Source: Algoriphagus sp. AGSA1
GTDB taxonomy: Bacteria; Bacteroidota; Bacteroidia; Cytophagales; Cyclobacteriaceae
Length of the DNA: 64,000 nucleotides
Assembly: GCF_021390545.1 (NCBI RefSeq)
Contig: NZ_JAJUWR010000016.1
Coordinates: forward strand, 1-64,000
Direction: 5' to 3'
Below, piece after piece: positions 31,605 through 39,811 of the stretch (position 1 is its first letter; the number at the start of each line of letters is the position of its first letter). The position numbers and the translations under genes were made by a program. The notes under the pieces were generated by a model. The model ran no database searches and was not told the origin of the DNA. It saw only the letters and a program-made list of their open reading frames with translations.

Positions 31605-32867
31605 ATGAACAACACTCCCCTTGCAGAACGTATGCGTCCCACCCGATTGGAAGACCTGATCGGACAGGAACATTTATCTTCGCCCAAGTCATTTCTGTTT
31701 AAAGCGATTAAATCAGGCAATGTGCCGTCCTTGATACTTTGGGGACCGCCGGGTGTGGGGAAAACTACCATTGCCAATATCATTGCCAATGAGATAAAGG
31801 CACCTTTCTATACACTTTCGGCAATCAGCTCTGGAGTAAAAGATATCCGTGAAGTAATTGAAAAGGCAAAATTTCAACAAGGTGTCGTTCTTTTTATAGA
31901 TGAAATCCACCGCTTCAATAAATCCCAACAGGATGCTCTCCTTGGAGCTGTGGAAAAAGGAGTAATCCGATTGATTGGTGCGACAACGGAAAACCCTTCT
32001 TTTGAAGTGAACGCAGCTTTGCTTTCCAGGTGTCAGGTGTTTACCCTCAATTCGTTGGGCAGAGCCGAATTGGAGGCGATGATTCAGCAGGCCTTGGAAA
32101 AGGATGTGGATTTGAAAAAGCGTACAGTAGAATTGAAGGAAACGGATGCTTTACTGCGGATTTCCGGGGGCGATGGGAGAAAATTGCTGAATCTGTTGGA
32201 GATCGTAATCGATGGGATCAATGAGGATCCCTGCATCATTACGGATGAAAAAGTGATGCATATAGCCCAACAAAAGGTTGCGTTATATGACAAGTCAGGA
32301 GAGCAGCATTACGATATTATTTCCGCTTTTATTAAATCAATACGGGGCTCTGACCCCAATGCGGCGGTTTATTGGCTGGCAAGGATGATAGAGGGAGGAG
32401 AAGATGTGAAATTCATCGCAAGGCGTTTGGTGATTTTGGCTTCGGAAGACATAGGTAACGCCAATCCCAACGCTTTGCTCTTGGCTACTAACTGTTTTGA
32501 TGCGGTGAAACTGATCGGCTATCCTGAGTCCAGAATCATACTTTCACAGTGTGTGACTTACCTCGCTAGTTCACCCAAAAGTAATGCCTCCTACATGGCG
32601 ATTAACCAGGCCCAGGCTTTGGTGAGGGAAAAAGGAGATCTTTCCGTTCCGCTTCATTTGCGAAACGCACCAACGAAATTGATGAAGGATTTGAACTATG
32701 GTAAAGCTTATAAATACTCCCATGATTTCCCTGGGAACTTTGTGGAGCAGGAATTTTTGCCAGATGAAATCAAAGGATTGAAATTGTATGAACCGGGAGA
32801 AAATGCCAGGGAAAATGAGCTCAGAAGATATTTGAGCTCTAAGTGGAAGGGGAAATACGGCTATTGA
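31605..32867 (+). CDS. rarA: Replication-associated recombination protein A (AAA ATPase)
   Basis: A 420-residue AAA+ ATPase (RarA/MgsA/WRNIP1 family) acting at stalled replication forks. Walker A GPPGVGKT (47-54), Walker [12 protein letters not shown], sensor 1 [12 protein letters not shown], then the C-terminal tetramerisation domain with [21 protein letters not shown] and the typical end [15 protein letters not shown]. The ATG at 31605 ([13 protein letters not shown]) is preferred to a TTG nine codons upstream. Confidence 0.95.
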   Translation: MNNTPLAERMRPTRLEDLIGQEHLSSPKSFLFKAIKSGNVPSLILWGPPGVGKTTIANIIANEIKAPFYTLSAISSGVKDIREVIEKAKFQQGVVLFIDEIHRFNKSQQDALLGAVEKGVIRLIGATTENPSFEVNAALLSRCQVFTLNSLGRAELEAMIQQALEKDVDLKKRTVELKETDALLRISGGDGRKLLNLLEIVIDGINEDPCIITDEKVMHIAQQKVALYDKSGEQHYDIISAFIKSIRGSDPNAAVYWLARMIEGGEDVKFIARRLVILASEDIGNANPNALLLATNCFDAVKLIGYPESRIILSQCVTYLASSPKSNASYMAINQAQALVREKGDLSVPLHLRNAPTKLMKDLNYGKAYKYSHDFPGNFVEQEFLPDEIKGLKLYEPGENARENELRRYLSSKWKGKYGY

Positions 32868-33085
32868 GAGGTTGGGAATATTAAATTCAGATTTGGAACC
32901 TTCGTTTGTTTAAACACGAATATATCGAATGAAGATTGTCGAATACTGAATGCCGAAGTTTTGACAACCTTCCAACTTTCTCACTTCCCTGCACTTAACT
33001 CTATAATCCTACAAACCCCATAAAAATTATAGAGAATTGTTTTGCGAATCAGATTTTTCATATATTTGTCACACTAACTATTGGT

Positions 33086-33535
33086 ATGACACAAGAGCAA
33101 TATTCAAGGTATTCATTTCTATTGGACCGTACGGCCCGAAAAGTGAAGCAATATGCTCAGCAGCAGTTCAAATCAGGAGATTTTGATGTGACTGTGGATC
33201 AGTGGTTGGTGCTGAAAAATCTTTCCGAAAATGACCTGTTGAGTCAGACGGAACTTGCCAATTTGGTCTTTAAGGATCATCCTACGCTTACACGTATCAT
33301 CGATTTGCTTTGTAAGAAGGGCTACGTGGAGCGGGTGCCACATCCTCAGGACAGGAGGAGCTTTCAGCTGCATTTGACGGAATCAGGTGTGTCCAAGGTC
33401 GTTTCTTTGCGTCCTGAGATTCATCAGATTAGGGAGAAAGCGTGGGAAAATCTGAGCCCCCATGATTTCGAAGAGTTCAAGCGCATTCTTAATACGATTT
33501 ATCAGAATCTCAATGGAGAATCGCTTGATCAATAA
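33086..33535 (+). CDS. MarR family transcriptional regulator
   Basis: A 149-residue winged-helix regulator: dimer helices at both ends, the HTH with LLSQTELANLVFKDHPTLTR, then LLCKKGYVERVPHPQDRRSF, the MarR wing (DxRxx). It lies 56 bp upstream of the ferredoxin reductase and ferredoxin genes and may control them. A -7-like TATATTTG is at 33061-33068. Confidence 0.92.
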   Translation: MTQEQYSRYSFLLDRTARKVKQYAQQQFKSGDFDVTVDQWLVLKNLSENDLLSQTELANLVFKDHPTLTRIIDLLCKKGYVERVPHPQDRRSFQLHLTESGVSKVVSLRPEIHQIREKAWENLSPHDFEEFKRILNTIYQNLNGESLDQ

Positions 33536-33591
33536 TCAATTTTAATAAAAGAGAGTTTACAACCGGGAAATTTCCCAAATATTCATCCATC

Positions 33592-34596
33592 ATGATCCAT
33601 ACAGACCTTTGTATTATCGGAGCCGGCCCAGTAGGCCTATTTGCAGTATTCGAAGCTGGTTTGCTGAAAATGCGCTGTCATCTTATTGATGCCCTGCCTC
33701 AGGTGGGTGGTCAGCTTTCGGAGATCTATCCACAGAAGCCAATATATGATATCCCTGGATATCCTGAAGTGAATGCCCAGGAATTGGTGGATAATCTGAT
33801 GGAGCAGGCAAAACCGTTTTCTCCTACCTTTACCTTAGGTGAGCGGGTTGATCACTTGGATAAGCAGGAAGATGGATCATTTATTGTAACTACCAACGAC
33901 AAAACCAAAGTCCATGCACAGGTCATAGTCATTGCAGGAGGTTTGGGTTGTTTTGAGCCTAGAAAACCTGTAGTGGAAAACTTGGAGTTGTTCGAAGGAA
34001 AAGGAGTTACCTATATGGTGAAAAACCCTGAGACATTCCGGGATAAAAACGTGGTATTGGCAGGCGGTGGTGACTCAGCCTTGGATTGGACTATTTTCCT
34101 ATCAAAAGTTGCTAAAAGAGTGACTTTGGTCCATAGAAATGAGACTTTCCGTGGGGCACCTGATTCTGCCGCCAAAGTGTTTGACTTGGCCAATAACGGT
34201 AAGATTGATTTGATCCTTTCTGCCAATTTGAAGGAATTGGGTGGTAACGGCAAGTTAGATTCCGTGACTTTTGTGGATAAATCCAAAATCGACATCAAAC
34301 TTGAAGCAGATTATTTGATCCCATTGTTTGGATTGAGCCCTAAACTCGGCCCGATAGCTGACTGGGGTCTGAGTATTGATAAAAATGCGATAGAAGTGGA
34401 TACCCGGGATTATTCCACAGGAGTGGAGCGGATCTATGCGATCGGTGATATCAATACCTATCCGGGTAAACTGAAACTTATCCTATGTGGATTCCATGAA
34501 GCGGCGATCATGATGCACTCTGCGTTTAAATATGTGTATCCAGATCAGAAATTGAGCTTCAAATACACGACCGTTAATGGTGTAAATTCATTTTAA
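33592..34596 (+). CDS. Thioredoxin reductase-like ferredoxin--NADP+ reductase
   Basis: A 334-residue FAD/NADP protein of the TrxR-like ferredoxin reductase type. FAD motif CIIGAGPVGLFAVFEAG (about 7-23), GGQLSEIYP, NADPH motif LAGGGDSALDW (about 155-165) and the C-terminal FAD contact YAIGDINTYPGK. The redox CxxC of true thioredoxin reductases is missing, as expected for this reductase. A 2Fe-2S ferredoxin gene follows 15 bp downstream and is the likely redox partner. Confidence 0.9.
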   Translation: MIHTDLCIIGAGPVGLFAVFEAGLLKMRCHLIDALPQVGGQLSEIYPQKPIYDIPGYPEVNAQELVDNLMEQAKPFSPTFTLGERVDHLDKQEDGSFIVTTNDKTKVHAQVIVIAGGLGCFEPRKPVVENLELFEGKGVTYMVKNPETFRDKNVVLAGGGDSALDWTIFLSKVAKRVTLVHRNETFRGAPDSAAKVFDLANNGKIDLILSANLKELGGNGKLDSVTFVDKSKIDIKLEADYLIPLFGLSPKLGPIADWGLSIDKNAIEVDTRDYSTGVERIYAIGDINTYPGKLKLILCGFHEAAIMMHSAFKYVYPDQKLSFKYTTVNGVNSF

Positions 34597-34611
34597 TTCT
34601 ATTTTTGCGGC

Positions 34612-34932
34612 ATGGTTAATTTCACTGTAGAAGATCAAGAAGGAAACCGTCAGGAATGCGAGGCACCGGATGATATGGGCTTCAACTTGATGGAAATCCT
34701 CAAAGCATACGAATATCCTATTTTGGCTACTTGCGGAGGTATGGCTTTGTGTGGTACTTGTCACATAGAAGTATTGGAAGGCAAGGATGAACTAGGCCAA
34801 GCCACAGATCCTGAATTGGATCAGTTGGAGACTATGCCGGAATATTTCCCTACTTCAAGGCTCGCCTGTCAGATCCGTATTGGAGATGTATTGGAGGGTG
34901 CAGTGCTTAAGCTCCGGGGAGAAGATCAGTAA
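34612..34932 (+). CDS. 2Fe-2S ferredoxin (adrenodoxin type)
   Basis: A 106-residue ferredoxin with four cluster Cys in the spacing of the adrenodoxin/ISC-type family: TCGGMALCGTC, then RLACQI near the C-terminus. The N-terminal beta-grasp strands are VNFTVEDQEGNRQ. It is 15 bp after the reductase gene; MarR, reductase and ferredoxin form one unit. Confidence 0.93.
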   Translation: MVNFTVEDQEGNRQECEAPDDMGFNLMEILKAYEYPILATCGGMALCGTCHIEVLEGKDELGQATDPELDQLETMPEYFPTSRLACQIRIGDVLEGAVLKLRGEDQ

Positions 34933-35009
34933 GCGATTACTGATTCACAGCTGTCCTGCTTCTCCAGAAGCTGGACTTTTAGAATCGGTATGCCAATCTA
35001 AATATACTT

Positions 35010-35043
35010 AAAGCCACTCAGCAATGGGTGGCTTTACTTTTTT
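35010..35043 (+). terminator. Terminator of the ferredoxin operon
   Basis: AAAGCCAC/GTGGCTTT stem with a CTCAGCAATGG-type loop followed by a T-rich run (ACTTTTTTT). Confidence 0.75.
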
Positions 35044-35115
35044 TAACGGCAAAGGTCACAAAGGTAGCGCAAAGGCCACAGTTGTCGGGCTGATCACAAA
35101 TACCTTTACATTACT

Positions 35116-35344
35116 GATCGTGCCGTTGGCACTCTGAAAATCATATAAACTATATCCTTGACCCAGAATTGCATTCTGGGCATTTACAGGCCTTGCCTTT
35201 GGCAAGGGAAATTATTTTACAGGAAATGAGTTGATTTAGGCGTTTGTGCCAAAGGCACAACAGGTAACCGCCCTGAATGCAGCAAAGCGAAATTCAGGGT
35301 TGGGGAATCTGAATAAATTCGCCAAGAGTGCCAACGGCACGATC
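35116..35344. repeat. Hairpin array bounded by a 20-bp perfect inverted repeat
   Basis: 35116-35135 (GATCGTGCCGTTGGCACTCT) and 35325-35344 are exact reverse complements. Between them lie four more hairpins: CCCAGAAT-TGC-ATTCTGGG (35162-35180), CCTTGCC-TTT-GGCAAGG (35191-35207), TTGTGCC-AAA-GGCACAA (35244-35260) and CCCTGAAT/ATTCAGGG (35271-35299). The bounding repeats are themselves hairpins (GTGCC-GTT-GGCAC). Five of the six loops are 3 nt. An open frame at 35246-35437 crosses the array but has no coding look. Confidence 0.7.
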
Positions 35345-35585
35345 GGTAAATCCTGGGGCACTCCTAGAGGTGGGGATTCCTATAGCTCTGGTAAAAACTA
35401 TGGTGGCTTGTTGGCTATGGAGCCCAACACAAGTTAACTACCTAATCAAACATCACGATCCCACCCCGGATATTCAGACTGATCCTACAGTTGTCCTGCT
35501 TCTTTGCGGCCGGGCTTTATTAAGCTATCCTTAAAAAATCTAAAACAGATTCGATGATTAGAGACTTTTATTATTTTAGGAGGGT

Positions 35586-36335
35586 ATGAAATACCTTTTA
35601 ACTATTCTTATTTTTGTTATTGGAGTCAAGTCTTTTGCCTGCAAATGTGCTTTTAATGACCCTATTCGCAGTTTTAGTACTGAGGAATTTGTGGGACATA
35701 TTAAAATCACACAAGTTTACCCAAATGAAGGAGAAAGTTCAGTGTATAAGACAGATGTGGAATTGCTTGAGCTTTTCAAAGGTTCAGAAATCACTTCGAT
35801 TTTCGTGGGAGGGAGGTCTGATGGAAAAATCGGAACTTCTTGCGATGTTTTTTATCCTGCAGGATCTGAATTAGTAGTAACAGCGTCACGAAACTCTTCT
35901 GGTCAACTAGTGTTTGGAATGTGTTCCTTTATTATTGATCTAAATGCTGAAAGGAGAAGTAACCAGATAAATTTAGATGTGATTCGGACTCTAAGTAAAT
36001 GGGATAATACGTATTCCTCAAACCTCGAATATTTTATTTCTTCAGAGTTTGCAGATTTATTGGAGAGTAAAAAAGGCATTCAGGTAAAAGAGAGATTTGC
36101 ACTGTTTGAAGTTAACTTTAATGATCAGCAATTACCGATAGAAGTCAATGTAATCAAAGGATTTGAAGATCCAGTAGATGCGGAAATAGTAGAAACCCTT
36201 TCAAATTGCACCTATAAACTAAGACCTTTTGGAGCAGACAAGTCAAGGTCGGATTCTATAAAGATTGTTGTCCCTGTCTATTTCTATCCTGCGGAGAGAG
36301 GCAACAAGAGTTTCATGGGCACTTTTGTATTATAA
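35586..36335 (+). CDS. Exported protein: CxC N-terminus (TIMP/NTR-like) with TonB_C-like C-terminus
   Basis: A 249-residue protein. The signal peptide (about 1-18, ending KSFA) is followed directly by CKCAF. A mature N-terminal CxC is the mark of TIMP/netrin-like domains, and FVGHIKITQVYP plus VELLELFKGSE match the following strands (about 19-110, further Cys in GTSCDVFYP and GMCSF). The C-terminal part (about 170-249, with PIEVNVIKGFEDPVDAEIVE and SIKIVVPVYFYP) resembles the TonB C-terminal fold. Both domain calls are by pattern only. It follows the hairpin array and stands alone. Confidence 0.55.
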   Translation: MKYLLTILIFVIGVKSFACKCAFNDPIRSFSTEEFVGHIKITQVYPNEGESSVYKTDVELLELFKGSEITSIFVGGRSDGKIGTSCDVFYPAGSELVVTASRNSSGQLVFGMCSFIIDLNAERRSNQINLDVIRTLSKWDNTYSSNLEYFISSEFADLLESKKGIQVKERFALFEVNFNDQQLPIEVNVIKGFEDPVDAEIVETLSNCTYKLRPFGADKSRSDSIKIVVPVYFYPAERGNKSFMGTFVL

Positions 36336-36407
36336 TAAATTCAAGGTTGATTCTAATTCATGGCTTTTCAATGTGTATCTTGCTAATAGTGAAACTACTT
36401 ATTATCC

Positions 36408-36854
36408 ATGAAAACCCTCATCTTCCTTTTCTTCCTCCTTTTCAGCTCCACTGCTTTTTGCCAAAAACCATTAAATTCCAAAGCGCAGTCCCAGGAAATC
36501 ATCGACTTGATCAATTCCTATTCTAAGGCTAGGGAAACTAAGGATACGGTTTTGCTGAAGGAGATATTGATGGAGGAAGTAGACCAATTGGTTTCCTCAG
36601 GAGAATGGCGCAAAGGTATGGCAGCAGCCGTCCAGGGAATGATGGAGAGCTCATCATCAAATCCCGGCGACCGGATCTTGAAGGTTGAGTCCATACGTTT
36701 TTTGAATCCTGAGTCTGCGATTGTAGATGCACGCTATGAGATCACAGATACCTCGGGAAATATCCGCAAAATGTGGAGCACCTTCATAGTAGTTACAGAA
36801 ACTGAGCAGTGGAAGATCGCAGCTATCCGCAATATGCTCCCGGCAGGAAACTAG
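36408..36854 (+). CDS. NTF2-like (DUF4440/SnoaL) exported protein
   Basis: A 148-residue protein with a signal peptide (ending TAFCQ) and an NTF2-like cone fold: helix EIIDLINSYSKARETKDTVL, EILMEEVDQLVSSGEWR, strands VESIRFLNPESAIVDARYEI and KMWSTFIVVTETEQWKIAAI. The family includes enzymes and binding proteins; no catalytic residues can be assigned. The 3' end overlaps the convergent ATPase gene by 4 bp. Confidence 0.8.
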   Translation: MKTLIFLFFLLFSSTAFCQKPLNSKAQSQEIIDLINSYSKARETKDTVLLKEILMEEVDQLVSSGEWRKGMAAAVQGMMESSSSNPGDRILKVESIRFLNPESAIVDARYEITDTSGNIRKMWSTFIVVTETEQWKIAAIRNMLPAGN

Positions 36855-37987
36855 TCGATTATCCACTCACTGAAGTTCTCTTTAGTTACTACAGCCCATT
36901 TTGCTGAAGGATACCCCTTCGCAAAAGCAGCTGGGATTTTAGATTTAGAAGTGGCCCATTTGCATTCAATTGCTTGTATTTCCTGCTTACTGTTGATTTC
37001 CAGTAAGTCAATTTCTTGTCCATCATAGGTTCTCCAAAAGAAGTATTGAGGGTTGTATCCTTTTGAACTGTTGTACTTCATCCGTTCCACGATTATCCAT
37101 TGTTCCCATAGTGCTCCCACATCATTTCTGAAGTTTAAAGGACTGAAATTGTTAATCAATGCATTTCGAATTCCATTGTCATAGAAATACCATTTTCTTG
37201 ACTTAGACACTTCCTTTCTAAGATTCTGACTAAATCCTCCCAGAGGAAAAATTATAAATACTTTTGAGAGTAAATCTAGGTAACGATCTACAGTTTCTTT
37301 ATTGATCTGAAGGCTGTTTCCCAGTTCTACGGTACTCACTTGGCTTCCAACTTGGAAAGCAAGTAGTTTCAATAAGCGAAGCAAAACATCAGCGCCTTTG
37401 ATCATTGTCAGCGCTAAAATATCCTTAAGCAGATAGGAGTTAACCAAAGATTTCAAGTATTCTTCCTTCTCCTCAAGGGAGGGGAGATGGATTAATTCCG
37501 GATATCCTCCATAAATAAGTCTATTTGGTAGTTGATTAAGGGAATCTAATCTGTTTTCTGTTTGTGTTAATTCTGTTTGAGCGAGTGGTAAAAGAAGATA
37601 TTCTAATTGCCTTCCTACGAGAGGTTCACCGGCATCATTTACCAAATCCAAGCTACCACTGCCAGTAGCAATGATAGTGATCCCTTTTACAGAATCTATC
37701 ATTAGCTTTAGGATTTTGCCGATGTTGGGAATTGCCTGAGCCTCGTCAATGATAATCAGTTTTTTACCTCCAATTAGCTGCGTGTAATTCGCTACAGTCC
37801 TGTTTTGTAAATATTCGGAAACCTGGATATCCTCTCCCAAAAGCATTAATGTATCTTTCTCATGCTTCTGCCGGATGTTTTCAATTATGGTGGTTTTACC
37901 TGTTCTTCTACTGCCATATAGCATCAGCACCTTTTGTTTTCCAATTTGGTTAACGAGCTTTTTCTCAATGAATCTTGGGATTTCCAT
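36851..37987 (-). CDS. AAA_14/DUF4143 family ATPase
   Basis: A 378-residue P-loop ATPase of the AAA_14 plus DUF4143 type. Walker A LYGSRRTGKTTII (about 24-36), Walker B KLIIIDEAQAIPN (about 75-87), a sensor IATGSGSLDL, a winged-helix-like middle and a C-terminal DUF4143 nuclease-like segment with GQEIDLLEINSKQEIQAIECK, which has the D-E-K layout of PD-(D/E)xK folds. These ATPases are widespread and of unknown function. The upstream region holds 32-bp tandem repeats. Confidence 0.88.
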   Translation of the reverse strand: MEIPRFIEKKLVNQIGKQKVLMLYGSRRTGKTTIIENIRQKHEKDTLMLLGEDIQVSEYLQNRTVANYTQLIGGKKLIIIDEAQAIPNIGKILKLMIDSVKGITIIATGSGSLDLVNDAGEPLVGRQLEYLLLPLAQTELTQTENRLDSLNQLPNRLIYGGYPELIHLPSLEEKEEYLKSLVNSYLLKDILALTMIKGADVLLRLLKLLAFQVGSQVSTVELGNSLQINKETVDRYLDLLSKVFIIFPLGGFSQNLRKEVSKSRKWYFYDNGIRNALINNFSPLNFRNDVGALWEQWIIVERMKYNSSKGYNPQYFFWRTYDGQEIDLLEINSKQEIQAIECKWATSKSKIPAAFAKGYPSAKWAVVTKENFSEWIID

Positions 37988-37998
37988 TAGTATAAATG

Positions 37999-38085
37999 TT
38001 AATTAGGCTGGTTGACCAGCGCAATTTATATTAATTAGGCTGTATGACCAGTGCAATTTACATTAATTAGGCGGTTTGCACTGCT
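37999..38085. repeat. 32-bp tandem repeats upstream of the AAA_14 ATPase
   Basis: Three direct repeats: 37999-38030, 38031-38062 and a partial third at 38063-38085. Each starts TTAATTAGGC; the first two continue with TGACCAG(C/T)GCAATTTA. The first unit contains the dyad GCTGGT-TG-ACCAGC. They begin 12 bp before the start codon of the minus-strand ATPase, so they lie in its leader or promoter. Confidence 0.75.
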
Positions 38086-38551
38086 TTGCCGAGAATTTTA
38101 ATTTTATAAGACAAGAAGTAAGCTACGTTTTCCTATGCCTAATTTTCTCCTATATCAGTTTTATGAAATAGAAATTCATGGGAAAGGATCTTTTACGTAA
38201 ATAGAAATAGCGATCTTATTTTTTGGTCAATTTCACCCTGAAATTTATTTCTCAACTGTCATCCCCCAAACAACACTTTTACTTAACCCAGAATTGTATG
38301 AAACAATAAATTAATTCTCCCTCATGACTGTTTGCCAGGTTTATAGTTGCCCAAGATAATATTGATCTTGAAGCAGTCGGAAAAACTGGTATAAAGCAAT
38401 TTGTATCCGTCTAATTTTTGGTAATTGTCTGATAATTAACTAATTTTTGAAAGTCTGTCATTTCCAGGAGGCCGAAAACATTTGATTAGTTGGCGTCTCG
38501 GGAAAGGCTGATGCTCTTTTTATCATTTAAACCCTTAATCCTAAAAAAATC
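38086..38551. other. Intergenic region, nothing recognised
   Basis: About 465 bp, AT-rich, with no convincing coding frame and no clear hairpin. It should hold the promoter for the small exported protein at 38552 and, near its left end, the ATPase promoter. Confidence 0.4.
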
Positions 38552-38902
38552 ATGAATTTCAAGAAATTATCAATGCTCTGCTGTGTCCTAATGGTAGCAG
38601 GCATGACAGCTTATGCACAAAGTGACATTACCGGAAAATGGAAAACCACTTTGGCCGGCCCTCAAGGTGAAATGGAATTAACGTTCAATTATAAAGTCGA
38701 TAATGGAACATTGACAGGTACGATAGCAAGCCAAATGGGTGAGATTCCCTTGGAAAATGGAAAAGTAGAAGCGAATAAATTCAGCTATGACTTTGCTGTT
38801 CAAGATATGACCATTTCACACGCTGGTGAGCTTATTTCTGAGGATGAGCTTAAAGTAGTGTCACAGCGGGGGGAGATGAAACTTACCCGGGTAAAGGAGT
38901 AA
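38552..38902 (+). CDS. Small exported beta-barrel-like protein of unknown function
   Basis: A 116-residue protein with a signal peptide (ending TAYAQ, about residue 22). The mature part alternates strands: ITGKWKTTLAGPQGEMELTF, YKVDNGTLTGTIASQMGEIP and KVEANKFSYDFAVQDMTIS. This G-K-W start and repeated up-and-down strands suggest a small lipocalin-like barrel seen in many exported Bacteroidota and Acidobacteria proteins. No ligand or catalytic site is evident. It has its own terminator. Confidence 0.7.
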   Translation: MNFKKLSMLCCVLMVAGMTAYAQSDITGKWKTTLAGPQGEMELTFNYKVDNGTLTGTIASQMGEIPLENGKVEANKFSYDFAVQDMTISHAGELISEDELKVVSQRGEMKLTRVKE

Positions 38903-38919
38903 AAAGTTAATATCTCTAG

Positions 38920-38965
38920 CACTCTATTTTAGCGGATAACCTGCTGAAATAGAGTGTTTTTTTTT
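38920..38965 (+). terminator. Terminator after the small exported protein
   Basis: CACTCTATTTTAGC/GCTGAAATAGAGTG, a long stem with one mismatch and a GGATAACCT loop, followed by nine T. Confidence 0.9.
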
Positions 38966-39059
38966 AATAGTCTAGTACAATCAGAAAAGGTTTACATAGA
39001 CTATAGATTAGTCTTTTGGCCAGTTTTATCTATTTTAGGCTCTATATTCCAATATTTCG

Positions 39060-39806
39060 ATGACAAATAAAAAAGCTAAAGTTCTACTCAATTGGAGTGG
39101 GGGAAAAGATTCCGCACTTACCCTTTATAAATTGCAGCAGTCAGAGGAGTATGAAGTAAAATGTTTGCTGACCAGTATCAGTCAGAGATATCAGCGGATA
39201 TCTATGCATGGGGTTCGCACGGAATTGTTGGATAGGCAGGTAGAAAGCATAGGCAAGCCCTTGGTGAAAATGGAAATCCCGGATATGCCATCCATGGAAA
39301 TCTATGAGGAAACTATGCGTAATACACTTAGCAGCTTGAAGAAAGAAGGCATAACTGCATCTGTTTTTGGGGATATCTTTCTGGAGGATCTAAGAACTTA
39401 TCGGCAAAATAAACTGGCAGAGTTGGATTTGGTTGGTGTATTTCCGCTTTGGAAGCAATCCACTGATCTACTCATCCGGGAGTTTTTGGATCTGGGTTTC
39501 AAAACTATTACAACCTGCGTAAATGAGAAATACCTGGATAAAAGCTTTGTTGGACGGGAGATTGATGAAGATTTTATAAAAGACCTGCCTTCAGGTGTAG
39601 ATCCCTGCGGTGAAAATGGTGAGTTCCACACCTTTGTTTATGATGGGCCCATTTTTAGCAAACCTGTTGATTTTGAAAAGGGAGAAGTGGTCCTGCGGAA
39701 ATATGAAGCGCCAAAAAGCAAGGATGAGTCTGATCAATGCTTTTCTAAGGAGAAAGAAGATCCATCTACCTATGGATTCTGGTATTGTGATCTCATTCCT
39801 GTATAA
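39060..39806 (+). CDS. Dph6-related ATP pyrophosphatase (diphthine--ammonia ligase family)
   Basis: A 248-residue PP-loop protein. The ATP-binding loop is LNWSGGKDSAL (about 10-20), followed by the family's VFGDIFLEDLR and the C-terminal GVDPCGENGEFHTFVYDG, which is characteristic of the DUF71/Dph6 group. Eukaryotic Dph6 amidates diphthine on EF2; bacteria lack diphthamide, so the bacterial substrate is not known. Single gene, convergent with the DUF389 gene. Confidence 0.9.
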   Translation: MTNKKAKVLLNWSGGKDSALTLYKLQQSEEYEVKCLLTSISQRYQRISMHGVRTELLDRQVESIGKPLVKMEIPDMPSMEIYEETMRNTLSSLKKEGITASVFGDIFLEDLRTYRQNKLAELDLVGVFPLWKQSTDLLIREFLDLGFKTITTCVNEKYLDKSFVGREIDEDFIKDLPSGVDPCGENGEFHTFVYDGPIFSKPVDFEKGEVVLRKYEAPKSKDESDQCFSKEKEDPSTYGFWYCDLIPV

Positions 39807-39811
39807 CTAAT

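Noticed and set aside
32872..33000. Repetitive-looking sequence with ATTCG/CGAAT words between rarA and the MarR gene
   Set aside because: The words are short and imperfect; I could not define a unit, so it is not called a repeat.
35246..35437. Open frame of 63 codons across the hairpin array
   Set aside because: It is built from the repeat hairpins, has no domain, and its composition follows the palindromes rather than a protein.
37999..38085. Direct repeats as a CRISPR array
   Set aside because: The units abut without spacers, are only two and a half copies, and no cas gene is present.
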